A stretch of DNA of 64,000 bases, from contig CBIHON010000011.1 of NCBI GenBank assembly GCA_966211965.1, positions 1-64,000 on the forward strand, written 5' to 3'. The position numbers and the translations under genes were made by a program. Positions 35,029 through 44,803 of the stretch are shown here, one piece after another (positions within the stretch are counted from its first letter, which is position 1; the number at the start of each line of letters is the position of its first letter). Source of the DNA: CBIHON01 sp966211965 (GTDB lineage: Bacteria > Pseudomonadota > Gammaproteobacteria > Burkholderiales > Burkholderiaceae_D). Below the pieces are notes generated by a model. That model saw only the letters and a list, made by a program, of their open reading frames with translations, had not been told where the DNA came from and did not search any database.

Positions 35029-37458
35029 TTAAAGTGCCTGCTTACGCAGCCGCAGCGCATTCGTGATCACCGAAACCGAACTCAAGCTCATCGCCGCGCT
35101 TGCCACCATCGGGCTCAACAACAGCCCGAACCATGGGTAGAGCACGCCGGCCGCGAGCGGCACCCCCAGGAAGTTGTAGACGAATGCGAAGAACAGGTTC
35201 TGCCGGATGTTTTTCATCGTGTGCCGGCTTAGCAGCCGCGCTTTTGCGATGCCGCGCAAATCGCCCTTGACCAGCACGATGCGCGCGCTGTTCATCGCGA
35301 CGTCCGTACCCGTCCCCATCGCGATGCCGACATTGGCTTGCGCCAACGCCGGCGCATCGTTGACGCCATCGCCCGCCATGGCAACGACGCGGCCTTCCTG
35401 CTGCATCGCTTTCAGGTAATTCAGCTTGTCCTCCGGCAGCACGTCGGCGCGGAAATCATCCAGTCCCAATTGCTTTGCCACCGCGGCGGCCGTGGTCGCA
35501 TTGTCGCCGGTCAGCACCACGATGCGCAGGCCGGCCGCATGCAGTTGCCCAATGGCTTCGCGCGTGGTGGCCTTGATCGGGTCTGCCACGCTGACGATGC
35601 CGGCCAACCGGTTTTCAACGCTGACAAACATTACCGTTTGCGCCAACTCGCGCAGCGTTTGCACTTGCGCGCTCACATGGGAAGCATCGACTTTTTCGGT
35701 CTCCATCAGGCGCAGGTTGCCCAGCGAGATCCGTCTGCCGTCGGCGATGCCGCGCACGCCTTGGCCGGTAATGGATTCGAATTGTGCGACCGGCCGGAGC
35801 GTCAGGTTTTGTTCCTTCGCGTGGTCGACGATTGCGATCGCCAGCGGATGTTCCGAGAGCGCATCCAGACTGGCGGCATACTGCAGGACTTGCTGCTCGT
35901 CGAAGCCGGCGGCGGCGATGACGCGCTGGACCCTCGGCTTGCCTTCCGTCAGCGTGCCGGTTTTGTCGACAAGGAGCGTGTCGACTTTTTCCATCAGCTC
36001 AAGCGCCTCGGCATCCTTGATCAGCACGCCCTCGGTCGCACCGCGCCCGACGCCGACCATGATCGAGATCGGCGTGGCCAGCCCCAGGGCGCACGGACAC
36101 GCGATGATCAGCACCGAGACCGCCACGACCAATCCATTGGCCAGCGCGGGAGAAGGGCCGAAGGCCGCCCATGCCGCAAACGAAATGACCGCGACGGCAA
36201 TTACCGCCGGCACGAACCAGCCCGAGACCTGGTCCGCCAGTTTCTGGATCGGTGCGCGCGAGCGTCCCGCCTCATTGACCATCTGGATGATGCGCGCCAG
36301 CAGCGTATCTGCGCCGATCTTGTCGGCGCGCAGCAGGAAGGCGCCGGTTTGATTGACGGTGCCGGCCGTGACTTTGCTGCCCGCCTGTTTTTTGGCCGGC
36401 ACCGGCTCGCCAGTGATCATCGATTCGTCCACGTTCGAATGGCCTTCGATGATTTCGCCATCGACCGGTATCTTGCCGCCGGGTTTGACGCGCAAGATGT
36501 CGCCGACCTGAACCAGGTCGAGATGGACTTCTTCCTCCGTGCCCTCGGGCTTGATGCGCAACGCCGTATTCGGCGCAAGTTCCAGCAGCGACTTGATCGC
36601 GCTGTTGGTGCGGGAGCGCGCCCGCAATTCCAGCACCTGGCCCAGCAGCACCAGCGTGACGATCACCGCCGCCGCTTCGAAGTACAGCGGCACCATGCCA
36701 TTCATCTTGAACGCAGCCGGCAGCGCGGCCGGGAACAGCAGGGCAAACGTGCTGAAGAAATAGGCGGTTGCCGTGCCCAACCCGATCAGGCTAAACATGT
36801 TGAGATTCCAGGTCTTGAACGACGCCCAGGCGCGCACGAAGAACGGCCATCCGCCCCATAACACCACCGGCGTCGCCAAGGCTGTCTGCAGCCAATTGAA
36901 GGTGCCGATTCCCAGCCAGTGATGCAGGTTCAGGCCGGGAATGAATTCGCTCATCGTGATGAACAGCAAGGGTAGACTCAACGCGAGGCTGACCCGGAAG
37001 CGCCGCGTCATGTCGCGCAATTCGCCGGTATCTTCTTCGGCCATGGCTTCCATCGGTTCAAGCGCCATGCCGCATATGGGGCAGGTGCCGGGGCCCATCT
37101 GCTGGATCTGCGGATGCATCGGGCAGGTGTACAGGATGTCCTTGGTTGCCGCCCTGGGCGCGGCAGATGCGGCCTCCGTTTGCGGGCTCAGGTACTGCTG
37201 CGGATCGGTGCGGAACTTCTTCATGCAATGCGTGCTGCAGAAGTAATAGGTGGTTCCGGCATGTTTGACCGCTTTCGCCGGATCGGCGGCAACCCTCATG
37301 CCGCATACGGGGTCCGTCAGCGTTTGCGGGGCCGAGGTCGCGACTGCTTTAGCCGTCGCGCAGGAACAGCACGACGCTGGCGCGGCCTCATGGTCGGCTG
37401 CAGGCATGTGCCGATGGCCGGCGTGGGCATCCACTGCGTGGTCGTGTTTCTTATCCAT
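35029..37458 (-). CDS. copA: Copper-translocating P1B-type ATPase with YHS and heavy-metal-binding N-terminus
   Basis: An 809-residue pump. N-terminal His-rich segment, a YHS domain (DPVCGMRVAADPAKAVKHAG ... STHCMKKF), and a metal-binding motif (YTCPMHPQI ... CPICGMAL), then 8 membrane segments. The P-type signatures are ACPCALGLATP in TM6, the phosphorylation site DKTGTLTEGK, the SEHPLA His-Pro motif and GDGVNDAPAL. It exports cuprous copper from the cytoplasm. The upstream MerR/CueR-type promoter (37506-37537) supports copper induction. Confidence 0.95.
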   Translation of the reverse strand: MDKKHDHAVDAHAGHRHMPAADHEAAPASCCSCATAKAVATSAPQTLTDPVCGMRVAADPAKAVKHAGTTYYFCSTHCMKKFRTDPQQYLSPQTEAASAAPRAATKDILYTCPMHPQIQQMGPGTCPICGMALEPMEAMAEEDTGELRDMTRRFRVSLALSLPLLFITMSEFIPGLNLHHWLGIGTFNWLQTALATPVVLWGGWPFFVRAWASFKTWNLNMFSLIGLGTATAYFFSTFALLFPAALPAAFKMNGMVPLYFEAAAVIVTLVLLGQVLELRARSRTNSAIKSLLELAPNTALRIKPEGTEEEVHLDLVQVGDILRVKPGGKIPVDGEIIEGHSNVDESMITGEPVPAKKQAGSKVTAGTVNQTGAFLLRADKIGADTLLARIIQMVNEAGRSRAPIQKLADQVSGWFVPAVIAVAVISFAAWAAFGPSPALANGLVVAVSVLIIACPCALGLATPISIMVGVGRGATEGVLIKDAEALELMEKVDTLLVDKTGTLTEGKPRVQRVIAAAGFDEQQVLQYAASLDALSEHPLAIAIVDHAKEQNLTLRPVAQFESITGQGVRGIADGRRISLGNLRLMETEKVDASHVSAQVQTLRELAQTVMFVSVENRLAGIVSVADPIKATTREAIGQLHAAGLRIVVLTGDNATTAAAVAKQLGLDDFRADVLPEDKLNYLKAMQQEGRVVAMAGDGVNDAPALAQANVGIAMGTGTDVAMNSARIVLVKGDLRGIAKARLLSRHTMKNIRQNLFFAFVYNFLGVPLAAGVLYPWFGLLLSPMVASAAMSLSSVSVITNALRLRKQAL

Positions 37459-37505
37459 CCTGAAATCCTTTTTTCTGACAGGTGAAATGCAATGATGACA
37501 GCTTC

Positions 37506-37537
37506 ACTATAAACTCTGTTCCCGAGGCCAGAGTCAA
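37506..37537 (-). promoter_or_regulatory. MerR/CueR-type promoter of copA
   Basis: On the minus strand a -35 TTGACT (37532-37537) and -10 TATAGT (37506-37511) are separated by 20 bp, longer than normal. The spacer carries the dyad ACTCTG-N10-CAGAGT. Overlong spacing with a dyad between the hexamers is the hallmark of MerR-family activation; CueR is the likely regulator, not encoded in the window. Confidence 0.7.
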
Positions 37538-37873
37538 GGGACTTTTCGTACCGGTGGTGCTCGCTATGGTTCATAAGCATTCCAGCTCGGCTGGGCTCCG
37601 GCAACGATGCGCGCTGGAATGAAATGCCTTGGAACCTATCCCAGTAGGGGCGGCGCCGCCATGCTTGCCTGCATTTCGCGTAGGCCATCCCTCTTTCCCA
37701 TTTGACCGCCTGCGGATTCGGCAGGAATTTGACATGAATCAAGGCTCTCGATGCGCGGAGTGGGTACAAGTAAAACGTGGGCGGTAAATTCCTGTGAGTG
37801 CCGAAATCGCGGGCGAATGCGGAAGATACCGCTTCTTGTCGCACCAAGAAAATGCATTGAGGGAGAACGTAAA
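37538..37873. other. Gap between the copA promoter and the TPM-domain genes
   Basis: About 336 bp. Apart from the copA promoter edge and the GGGAGA site of the TPM gene, no gene or strong hairpin was found. Confidence 0.35.
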
Positions 37874-38722
37874 ATGAGGAGGATCAGCGCTGCCAAAGTG
37901 TGGCTTCTATGGCTGGTGCTGTGCTGGTCTTTTCGGGCTGCGGCCGAAGTTGCCGTGCCACCGTTGTCGGCGCACGTCACCGACCTGACGGGGACGCTTA
38001 CCTCTGCGCAAATCGTCGGACTCGAGCAAACTCTGCAAGACTTCGAGACGAGAAAAGGCAGCCAGATCGGTGTGTTGATGGTTCCATCGACGGCGCCGGA
38101 AACCATCGAGCAATATTCTTTGCGGGTGGTCGAACAATGGAAGCTGGGCCGCAAGAACGTGGATGACGGTGCGCTTCTGATCATCGCAAAAAATGACCGG
38201 GCCATGCGTATTGAAGTCGGTTATGGCCTCGAAGGTGCGCTCACCGACGCAATCAGCAAACGTATCATCAGCGAGGTTATTACACCTCGCTTCAGGCAAG
38301 GCGATTTTTACGGCGGTATCAGTGCCGGCGTCGATCGCATGAGGCGCATAATCGAGGGCGAGTTCTTGCCGGAACCAGGGCGCGTGGCCGGGGAGGTGGA
38401 GCTGGGTTCCTATCTTCCTGCGATTCTCATCGCCGTGCTCGTGATTGGCGGCATGCTGCGTGCGCTGCTGGGCAGGTTTGCCGGCGCGCTGGTTACGGGC
38501 GGGGTCACGGCCTTCCTCACTTGGACCTTGATCGGCGCGCTCTCCATGGCATTGTTTGCTGGTGTGCTGGCAATGCTGTTTACCTTGTTGGGCGGCGGCA
38601 TGCGCGGACTGGTCAGCGGCCGTTACGGCGGCGGATTTGGCGGAGGATTCGGAGGCCGGGGAGGCGGCTTTCGCGGCGGCGGGGGTGGATTCGGCGGCGG
38701 CGGCGCTTCGGGGCGGTGGTGA
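37874..38722 (+). CDS. TPM-domain (YgcG-like) exported membrane protein
   Basis: A 282-residue protein: signal peptide to AAAE, then a TPM domain (VTDLTGTLTSAQIVGLEQTL; RIEVGYGLEGALTDAISKRI; GDFYGGISAGVDRM), two membrane segments and a Gly-rich tail (GGGFGGGFGGRGGGF). TPM proteins are implicated in membrane or photosystem maintenance and in lipoprotein contexts; the substrate is unknown. The start at 37874 has a GGGAGA site. It overlaps the next TPM gene by 1 bp (TGATG). Confidence 0.8.
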   Translation: MRRISAAKVWLLWLVLCWSFRAAAEVAVPPLSAHVTDLTGTLTSAQIVGLEQTLQDFETRKGSQIGVLMVPSTAPETIEQYSLRVVEQWKLGRKNVDDGALLIIAKNDRAMRIEVGYGLEGALTDAISKRIISEVITPRFRQGDFYGGISAGVDRMRRIIEGEFLPEPGRVAGEVELGSYLPAILIAVLVIGGMLRALLGRFAGALVTGGVTAFLTWTLIGALSMALFAGVLAMLFTLLGGGMRGLVSGRYGGGFGGGFGGRGGGFRGGGGGFGGGGASGRW

Positions 38723-39225
38723 TGCGGCTCAACATCAAGCGCATATGCCGGCACCTGTTAACGACGCATTGGCGGCGCAGGCGGGTGTTTCCCCGCGCGA
38801 CCTTGGCAGCCATTGAACGTGAAATCAAGGACAGCGAATCGGCGCATGGCGGCGAAGTCCGCTTTGCCGTGGAAGACGCCCTGCCGGGCTTGCCGCTATA
38901 CCTTGACCAATCCGCGCGGGAACGGGCGATCGACGTGTTTTCCCAATTGCGCATGTGGGACACCGAACGGCGCAACGGCGTGCTGATCTACCTGCTGCTG
39001 GCGGATCGATCCGTCGAAATCGTGGCGGACCGCGGCGTGGATGCGAAAGCAGGCGCGCGGGAATGGGGGGAAATATGCCGCAGCATGGAGGCGGCATTTC
39101 GCGCCGGATGCTATGAGCAGGGAGCGGTCGACGGCATTCGGGCAGTGACAGATTTGCTGAAGAAGCATTTTCCATCGAACGGCGCACGCCGGAATGAGCT
39201 GCCGGACAAGGTTGTGGTGCTATGA
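38722..39225 (+). CDS. Second TPM-domain protein
   Basis: A 167-residue protein with a TPM domain lacking a clear signal peptide: FPRATLAAIEREIKDSESAH, LRMWDTERRNGVLIYLLLAD, RSVEIVADRGVDAKAGAREW. It is translationally coupled to the first TPM gene, which suggests that the two work together, as paired TPM genes often do next to LemA (not present here). Confidence 0.8.
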   Translation: MRLNIKRICRHLLTTHWRRRRVFPRATLAAIEREIKDSESAHGGEVRFAVEDALPGLPLYLDQSARERAIDVFSQLRMWDTERRNGVLIYLLLADRSVEIVADRGVDAKAGAREWGEICRSMEAAFRAGCYEQGAVDGIRAVTDLLKKHFPSNGARRNELPDKVVVL

Positions 39226-39253
39226 CGATGGGTATAAGACGCCGCGCAGCTAT

Positions 39254-39279
39254 CCCTCTTCCCGCAAGCGGGAGAGGGG
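39254..39279. terminator. Terminator-like hairpin between convergent operons
   Basis: CCCTCTTCCCGC-aa-GCGGGAGAGGGG folds into a stem with one bulged base. This motif is common in intergenic spots of betaproteobacteria. It separates the TPM genes from the end of the 13-gene minus-strand operon. Confidence 0.5.
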
Positions 39280-39306
39280 AAACCGCTTCAATCTCGTCCC
39301 GAGAAT

Positions 39307-41886
39307 TTAAGGATGGCCGACCACGACCAGTTTGCCATGCTCCGACTTCAGGAAAACCGGCGCCAACAGCGAGATCATGAACAGGGACATGAAACCGCTA
39401 ATAAGCAAGGCCATCGCAACCAGCCCGCCAAGATAAAAAATAGGTTTGTATTCCGAGAACAACAGCACCAGGAATCCGCAGGAAAAAACCGCGACGTTGA
39501 AGGCGATCGATTTTCCCGAATTACGGATCGCGAAACAAAGCGCATCATCGATGGTACCGCCCGTGGCTAGCCGCGCCTTGATGCGATGCAAGTAATGCAC
39601 CGAGTAATCGACAATGCCGACGACAATGAACGAGATCAGCGCCGTTCCCACATTGAGTTCGATCCCCGCCAACGCCATCAATCCATAGTAAAGGACGGTA
39701 GTCGCCGCCAGCGGCAAGGAGGCGAGCAGGCCTTCCTTGAATGAGCGCAGCCACAGCATCAGCACCGCAGCCACCGAGGTCAGCGCCAGAATGATGCTGA
39801 CGAACTGGCCTTTGATGATTTCATCGAGTACGCCGGACCAGATGACAGGCGTACCCGCCACCGTGACCTTGAAGCCGGCAGGCGTATGCGTCTTCAACCA
39901 GCCGTCCAGGTTCGACAGGAACTGCTTGTATTCACTGGCAAGCGTCGTGTTCATGGAAAACAGGGTTGCCGCCGCCGACGCATCGCGTTTCAACACGTAG
40001 TTCAACTCATCGCCGCCGCCATTCTCATACATCAGGATCAGTTGCGAAATCAATTGATCGCCGCTTACCGTATGCATGACGGTTTTTCCGGTAGCCGGGT
40101 CGATGTCGCTGATCGATTCAATGTGCGCCGGAATGCGGTTGAATTCGGGACGCATATCATTGAGCGCAAGGTTCATGCGCTTGAGGTAGGTTGCGAGCGA
40201 ATAAGTGAATGTCACATTCGCTTGCGACAGCAGGAAGGTGTCCAACTGATCGATGAAAGTGACCGCCTCCACATCCAGGATTTTTTTGCCGGTCCGCTCG
40301 ATGCGCAGCCATCCCGGACTGGTGCCGGAAACGTGGGCGTTGATGAATTCATCGGCTTTCCGGAACGCGTTGTCCTCCTTGAAATAGCTGGAGCCCGCGT
40401 CTTCGACTACGATGCGCGACGCCAGGTAAGCGCTTGAGGCGAGCAGCAGCAGGAACAGCACGGACGCCGGCTTCCTGTTCCGGATGAGCAGGTTCAGGCC
40501 GGACTCAAGGGCTTGCCCGAGGTGCCCGTCGTTCGCCGCTTCCTTCGCGGGTGCGAGGACAGTCTTGTCCTTGGTCAGGTTCAGCCATGCCGGTATCAAC
40601 AGCAGCGCAATGACCTGTGCGGCAAGCAGTCCTACCACCATTGACAGCCCGAACGCGCGGATGCTCGAGATATTCGTCGCGGTCGAAAACAGGAAGCCGG
40701 CGACAGTCGTCGCAGTGGTCAGCACGACCGGCGAAAACATTTCCCGAACGGTTCGCTTTACCGCTTCCTTGGCCGATATTCCCGAGCCTTTTTGGGCGTA
40801 ATACTCGTTCATCATATGGATCGCATCGGCGCCGCAAATGGTAATGAGGAACACCGGCAACACGCTGGTGATGGTATCCAACGGTACCTGGAACAGGCTC
40901 ATCATGCCGAGCGTCCAGACCGTGCACATCACGACGTTCAACATCGGCAGTACGAAGCCCAGCGGCTTGCGGAAATAGCCGATCAGGATGGCACCGATAA
41001 CCGCGACCACCAAGGGGAACAGGGTGTTCAAGTCGCGATCCGTAAGACGCTTGGCTTCGGCAACGGCGACCGAGGCACCGGCGATGTGCACCTCATCCTT
41101 GAATTCAGGATGGGTCTTCCGGTAATCCGACACCAGCTTGCCGAGCGCTTCATAAGCACGCACTTGGCCGTCGGCGTCATCCTGTTTCAGCGAAAATTCG
41201 ACGATGAGTTGGGTGACGGTCTGGTCCCGCGACATCAGCCCGCGGAGCATCTCATTGCCGACCACCTCCTCGCGTATCTTTTCGGGCGGCGTCGCGGTGT
41301 CGCGCAAGCTTCTGGTGACGTTCAGCACACCGTCTCGCGTGAGGATATTGTCGGTTGCGGCGAGACTCGCGATCTCCTTGACCGGGTTCAGGCGGCGCGG
41401 CAGATACGATAAAAAAGTCTGATCCGCGGGCGCGAGCTGCAGGGTTTTCGCGAGCGCTTCCAGCCGTTCGGCGGCGAAATAATCGTTCTGCTCAAGGCCG
41501 TTGTGCAAGATCTGTGCGGCCAGCGATTTGAATTCGGCATTGCTTGCGTAGCGCTGCGCGAGTTGACGCAAGTAGCTTGCATCCTCCGCGTCGGCCACCA
41601 TCAGGCACCGCGATTTTTGCGTCAGTTCGAGGACTGCATTGAGCGTGGCGCGATTGAAGATGCCGCCGGGATTGTGAAAGGCAAGCTGCGCGGCGTCGAA
41701 GGTGCCGCCGAATTCCTTCTGCATATCGAGTATCGTCTTGCGCGCGGGATGCGATTCCGACAGCAGGTAAGGATTGCTGTCGAAAGTGAGATTGGTCATT
41801 TGATAGGCGAAAAAGACCGTGACGGCCGCCAGCACCACCAAAATCGCTTTCGACCAGCGATCAACGAAACGCAGGTAGATTTCCAC
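39307..41886 (-). CDS. RND/MMPL-family exporter, last gene of the lipid operon
   Basis: An 859-residue protein of the HAE3/MMPL type: TM1, a large periplasmic domain, a TM2-6 block (LVVAVIGAILIGYFRKP; VFLITICGADAIHMMNEYY; FLFSTATNISSIRAFGLSM), then a second periplasmic domain and TM block. Related exporters move lipids, hopanoids or pigments. A GTG start at 41886 has a GGGAG site and overlaps the LolA-like gene by 26 bp, so the two are translationally coupled. Confidence 0.9.
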   Translation of the reverse strand: MEIYLRFVDRWSKAILVVLAAVTVFFAYQMTNLTFDSNPYLLSESHPARKTILDMQKEFGGTFDAAQLAFHNPGGIFNRATLNAVLELTQKSRCLMVADAEDASYLRQLAQRYASNAEFKSLAAQILHNGLEQNDYFAAERLEALAKTLQLAPADQTFLSYLPRRLNPVKEIASLAATDNILTRDGVLNVTRSLRDTATPPEKIREEVVGNEMLRGLMSRDQTVTQLIVEFSLKQDDADGQVRAYEALGKLVSDYRKTHPEFKDEVHIAGASVAVAEAKRLTDRDLNTLFPLVVAVIGAILIGYFRKPLGFVLPMLNVVMCTVWTLGMMSLFQVPLDTITSVLPVFLITICGADAIHMMNEYYAQKGSGISAKEAVKRTVREMFSPVVLTTATTVAGFLFSTATNISSIRAFGLSMVVGLLAAQVIALLLIPAWLNLTKDKTVLAPAKEAANDGHLGQALESGLNLLIRNRKPASVLFLLLLASSAYLASRIVVEDAGSSYFKEDNAFRKADEFINAHVSGTSPGWLRIERTGKKILDVEAVTFIDQLDTFLLSQANVTFTYSLATYLKRMNLALNDMRPEFNRIPAHIESISDIDPATGKTVMHTVSGDQLISQLILMYENGGGDELNYVLKRDASAAATLFSMNTTLASEYKQFLSNLDGWLKTHTPAGFKVTVAGTPVIWSGVLDEIIKGQFVSIILALTSVAAVLMLWLRSFKEGLLASLPLAATTVLYYGLMALAGIELNVGTALISFIVVGIVDYSVHYLHRIKARLATGGTIDDALCFAIRNSGKSIAFNVAVFSCGFLVLLFSEYKPIFYLGGLVAMALLISGFMSLFMISLLAPVFLKSEHGKLVVVGHP

Positions 41887-42691
41887 TATTGACTCCCGTT
41901 TTTAGAATGGCTTGCTGGAATAGTGCGTCGTTCAGTCCTGTGTTGTAGTGCACGTTGTCGAAGACGATTTGCGAAGAACGCCGATTGACATGGTCGTCCA
42001 TCACGCTATCCATGACGGTCCACAGGTTCTGTATTTTTTCCACGCGCTTGACGTTCATTTCCTTGAACAGCACGCCGGCGGCGTTGTAGTAGGTTTGCCT
42101 GAGAACGACGAAGGTTTCCTTGTCGACCCAGACGCGCACCTTGTAATAACCGGTTTTGTCGATGACGCTGTCGGAGACAGGCAAACGCTCGATCACATAG
42201 CAATCCTTTCCGGCCGCCTTTTCTTCGCCGATGATGGTCTGTCGGTAATCCTTGACGCGGAGCTTGTCGAGATCGATATAGGCGAACTGGCTGCCCATGA
42301 ATGCGCCCCGCTTGTCGCCCGAGGCAATGCGTCTGATCTGGCGAAATGCGGGCAGGTAAATCCATTGTTCGTCATCCTTGCCGGATGCCTCGTCAAAGAC
42401 GTTGCTCTGCAGGCCTACGCCTTTGACATCGGCCGGGCCGGTGAAATACAGGGTCAGCTTTTCCTCCTTGCCGTAGTCTTTTTGCAGGTAGATCAGCTTG
42501 CGTTCACGCGTGCTTTTGTCGCTCTCGAAGAGAATCAGCTTCACTTCGGAATAGACTTCGTTGCCGTTCAGGCGGTCGCGCGACTTTTCTAGTATCTGGT
42601 CCGCACTCAATTGCGCCGCGGCTGCGACGGAACCCAGTGCTGCCAACAACAGAGCGAACAGGCCGCGCCGTGCCGTTGCCTTCAAATCCAT
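41861..42691 (-). CDS. LolA-like outer-membrane-lipid carrier (DUF4292/LolA family)
   Basis: A 276-residue exported protein with a signal peptide (GLFALLLAALGSVAAAAQ) and a half-barrel LolA-type fold (ILEKSRDRLNGNEVYSEVKL; EQWIYLPAFRQIRRIASGDK; GSQFAYIDLDKLRVKDY). In MMPL/DUF1302 neighbourhoods such proteins are thought to ferry lipid across the periplasm. The start at 42691 has a GAGGAG site. Confidence 0.8.
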   Translation of the reverse strand: MDLKATARRGLFALLLAALGSVAAAAQLSADQILEKSRDRLNGNEVYSEVKLILFESDKSTRERKLIYLQKDYGKEEKLTLYFTGPADVKGVGLQSNVFDEASGKDDEQWIYLPAFRQIRRIASGDKRGAFMGSQFAYIDLDKLRVKDYRQTIIGEEKAAGKDCYVIERLPVSDSVIDKTGYYKVRVWVDKETFVVLRQTYYNAAGVLFKEMNVKRVEKIQNLWTVMDSVMDDHVNRRSSQIVFDNVHYNTGLNDALFQQAILKTGVNSGNLPAFR

Positions 42692-42716
42692 AGCTTTCTC
42701 CTCGTTTGTAAACATC

Positions 42717-43994
42717 TCAAAACCGGTATTTGGCTTCGATATAGAGCCGGTCCTTTTCGCGGAACTGTCCAAAGAATCCGAGCGGCGCACCGCTGAAAAA
42801 ATCGGCGCCCAAGGTATAGGCCCAGCGGTCGTCAGGCTTCCACGTGGTCTTCAACTGCAGCCAGCCGCCGTCGGCGCTATCGGCATAGCGCGTGAATGCG
42901 AAGCGCGATTCAAGCCGGCCAGACATGGTGGCGCCGGTGGCCGAGAGGGAGTACAGCAGTGCGTGCCGCTTGACCTGAAAGTCTGCGGTCCAGTTGCGTA
43001 TATAGCGGTCGGTGGCCTGAACGCTGAACATCCAGTCGCGCCACATGTAGTCCAGGCCTGCCAACCAGGTCAGGGTCGGGCTGGCGGTCAAGCCGTCGCC
43101 CGACGCATCGCTGGTCATGTAGGTGAAGTTGGGGACATAGGCCCACTCGGTGCGTAGCACTGCCGAATTGCCCACGGGACGGGCGAGCGCAAGTCCGAGC
43201 ATCAACTGACGGCGATACTCCGCCTGCAAGGCCGGCGTCGGTTTGCCCTGTGCATCGATTTCCGCGATGCGCCGAAATACCGGGTAGTCGTCACGGGTGT
43301 AGAAGGCGAACCAGTTCGTGTCGAATGCGCCGAACTTGCGCGCTACCTGTGCGCCGAATTCGCCATTGCCAAAGTTGCGGGCAGGGCGCTTTTCCGGCAG
43401 CAGTTTGACGCCCTCCGGCGCGGCCGCATCGAACCCCGGCATGGCGTATTCGCTGCCGGGACGGGCAAAGCTGGCGGGCGTGAACCACGGCAGGTACAGC
43501 AACTCGATGTTCCAGTCCTCGATAGTCCGGTTCAAGCGCAGCATCATCACGGCCTTGCGATAGTCGTTCAAGTCAGGCAGAACGAAATCGCGCAGGTCGA
43601 GCGGGTTGACGATATCGGTGATGCGCAGGTTGTCGGCTTTGCCCCAGACCACCTGCTGCAAGCCGGCGGCGAGGGTCCACTGCGCCAGTTTCGTGCTGAC
43701 GTAGAGCTCGCGCCAATCCGCGCTGACGCCGTAGGCATTCTTTGCTTCCAGCGAATAGGCACCACCGCGGTAAGCCTCGTTCCAGCGCAGCCGGCCTTCG
43801 GCCCGCAAGCTGAGCGAGGGCCCGTCGTGCGTCAGCGCCAAGTCGATCCGCCCGCCGCGCTCGGTGCTGCGCGGCGGTGTCGCATGCAGATGGGCGGCGG
43901 CGTTGAGCGACAGGCTGAGATCGAGTTTCAACGCGAGTCCGTCTTCTGCCCGCGCGGCGGCGCATATCGCCAGCAGCAGCAGCAACGTCTTCAT
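42717..43994 (-). CDS. DUF1302-family outer membrane beta-barrel protein
   Basis: A 425-residue exported protein with signal peptide MKTLLLLLAICAAARA, alternating amphipathic beta-strand sequence throughout, and a C-terminal aromatic (YIEAKYRF) typical of outer membrane barrels. VWGKADNLRITDIVNPLDLRD matches DUF1302. It completes a plausible inner membrane-periplasm-outer membrane export set. Start 43994 is set by the ATGA overlap with the preceding SDR gene. Confidence 0.8.
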   Translation of the reverse strand: MKTLLLLLAICAAARAEDGLALKLDLSLSLNAAAHLHATPPRSTERGGRIDLALTHDGPSLSLRAEGRLRWNEAYRGGAYSLEAKNAYGVSADWRELYVSTKLAQWTLAAGLQQVVWGKADNLRITDIVNPLDLRDFVLPDLNDYRKAVMMLRLNRTIEDWNIELLYLPWFTPASFARPGSEYAMPGFDAAAPEGVKLLPEKRPARNFGNGEFGAQVARKFGAFDTNWFAFYTRDDYPVFRRIAEIDAQGKPTPALQAEYRRQLMLGLALARPVGNSAVLRTEWAYVPNFTYMTSDASGDGLTASPTLTWLAGLDYMWRDWMFSVQATDRYIRNWTADFQVKRHALLYSLSATGATMSGRLESRFAFTRYADSADGGWLQLKTTWKPDDRWAYTLGADFFSGAPLGFFGQFREKDRLYIEAKYRF

Positions 43995-44764
43995 GCGCCG
44001 CACAGGCTGCCTCCGTCTATGACGTAACTCTGCGCGGTGATGCCGGCCGCTTCTTCGGATACGAGAAAGGCAATCATCTCGGCCACCTCCCGGCCTTCCA
44101 GAAAGCGATTGAGGGGGACTTTCCGCTTCGCCAGTTCAAGAAACGCATCCATCGGCATATGCGCCCGGCTCGCTTCCCGTTCCAGCATTTCACGATACAT
44201 CGGAGTATCGACATAGGCGGGGAGCACGGCGTTTACGGTGATGCGCCTTGGAGCGAGGTCGAGCGCAAGGCTTTTTGTGAATCCCAGCAGCGCGTGCTTG
44301 GATGTGCAGTAGGCGGTGCTCCTGGCGTGGCCGGCGCGGCCGAAGGCCGATGCCACATTGACGATGCGTCCGCCTTCCGGCATGAACTTGAGCGCTTCGA
44401 GCGCGACATGGTATGCGCCGTTCACGTTGACGTTGAACACGTGCCGCCAGGTGTCGATGTCCTCCGGCTCGTTGCTGTCGCCGCTTGCCGCGCAATGAAT
44501 CAGGACATCGATTTTTCCGGGCGCTGGGCAGATCGATCCGATCGTCGTCTGCAGCGCGGCGCGGTCCATGATGTCGACCGCCCGATGAAAGACTCGCGGT
44601 ACTGCGCCGCTGCATGCGAGTTCCTGCGCGGCCTGGGCCAGCGCGCCTGCCCGGATATCGAGCAGCAGCAGCGTGCCGATGTGCCGTTCTTTCAGCAGTC
44701 GCGCCGTCGCCGCGCCGATGCCGCTGGCGGCGCCGGTTATCAACGCGGTCTTGTCATGAAAACT
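43991..44764 (-). CDS. Short-chain dehydrogenase/reductase 4 of the lipid operon
   Basis: A 257-residue classical SDR: TGAASGIG cofactor motif, YCTSK with the catalytic Tyr and Lys, NGAY and a C-terminal AQSYVIDGG. Highly similar to the next upstream SDR (shared STAYCTSKHALLGFTKSLALDLA-type core), so the two look like a tandem duplication. Likely reduces a ketone or aldehyde intermediate. ATG at 44791 is an alternative start. Confidence 0.85.
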   Translation of the reverse strand, partial: SFHDKTALITGAASGIGAATARLLKERHIGTLLLLDIRAGALAQAAQELACSGAVPRVFHRAVDIMDRAALQTTIGSICPAPGKIDVLIHCAASGDSNEPEDIDTWRHVFNVNVNGAYHVALEALKFMPEGGRIVNVASAFGRAGHARSTAYCTSKHALLGFTKSLALDLAPRRITVNAVLPAYVDTPMYREMLEREASRAHMPMDAFLELAKRKVPLNRFLEGREVAEMIAFLVSEEAAGITAQSYVIDGGSLCGA

Positions 44765-44803
44765 CATGGTAATCGTTGCTCTCGGATTCATCCAGACCGT
44801 GCT

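Noticed and set aside
35338..36861. 507-codon plus-strand ORF opposite copA
   Set aside because: Arg/His-rich antisense translation of the P-type ATPase; no start signal or domain.
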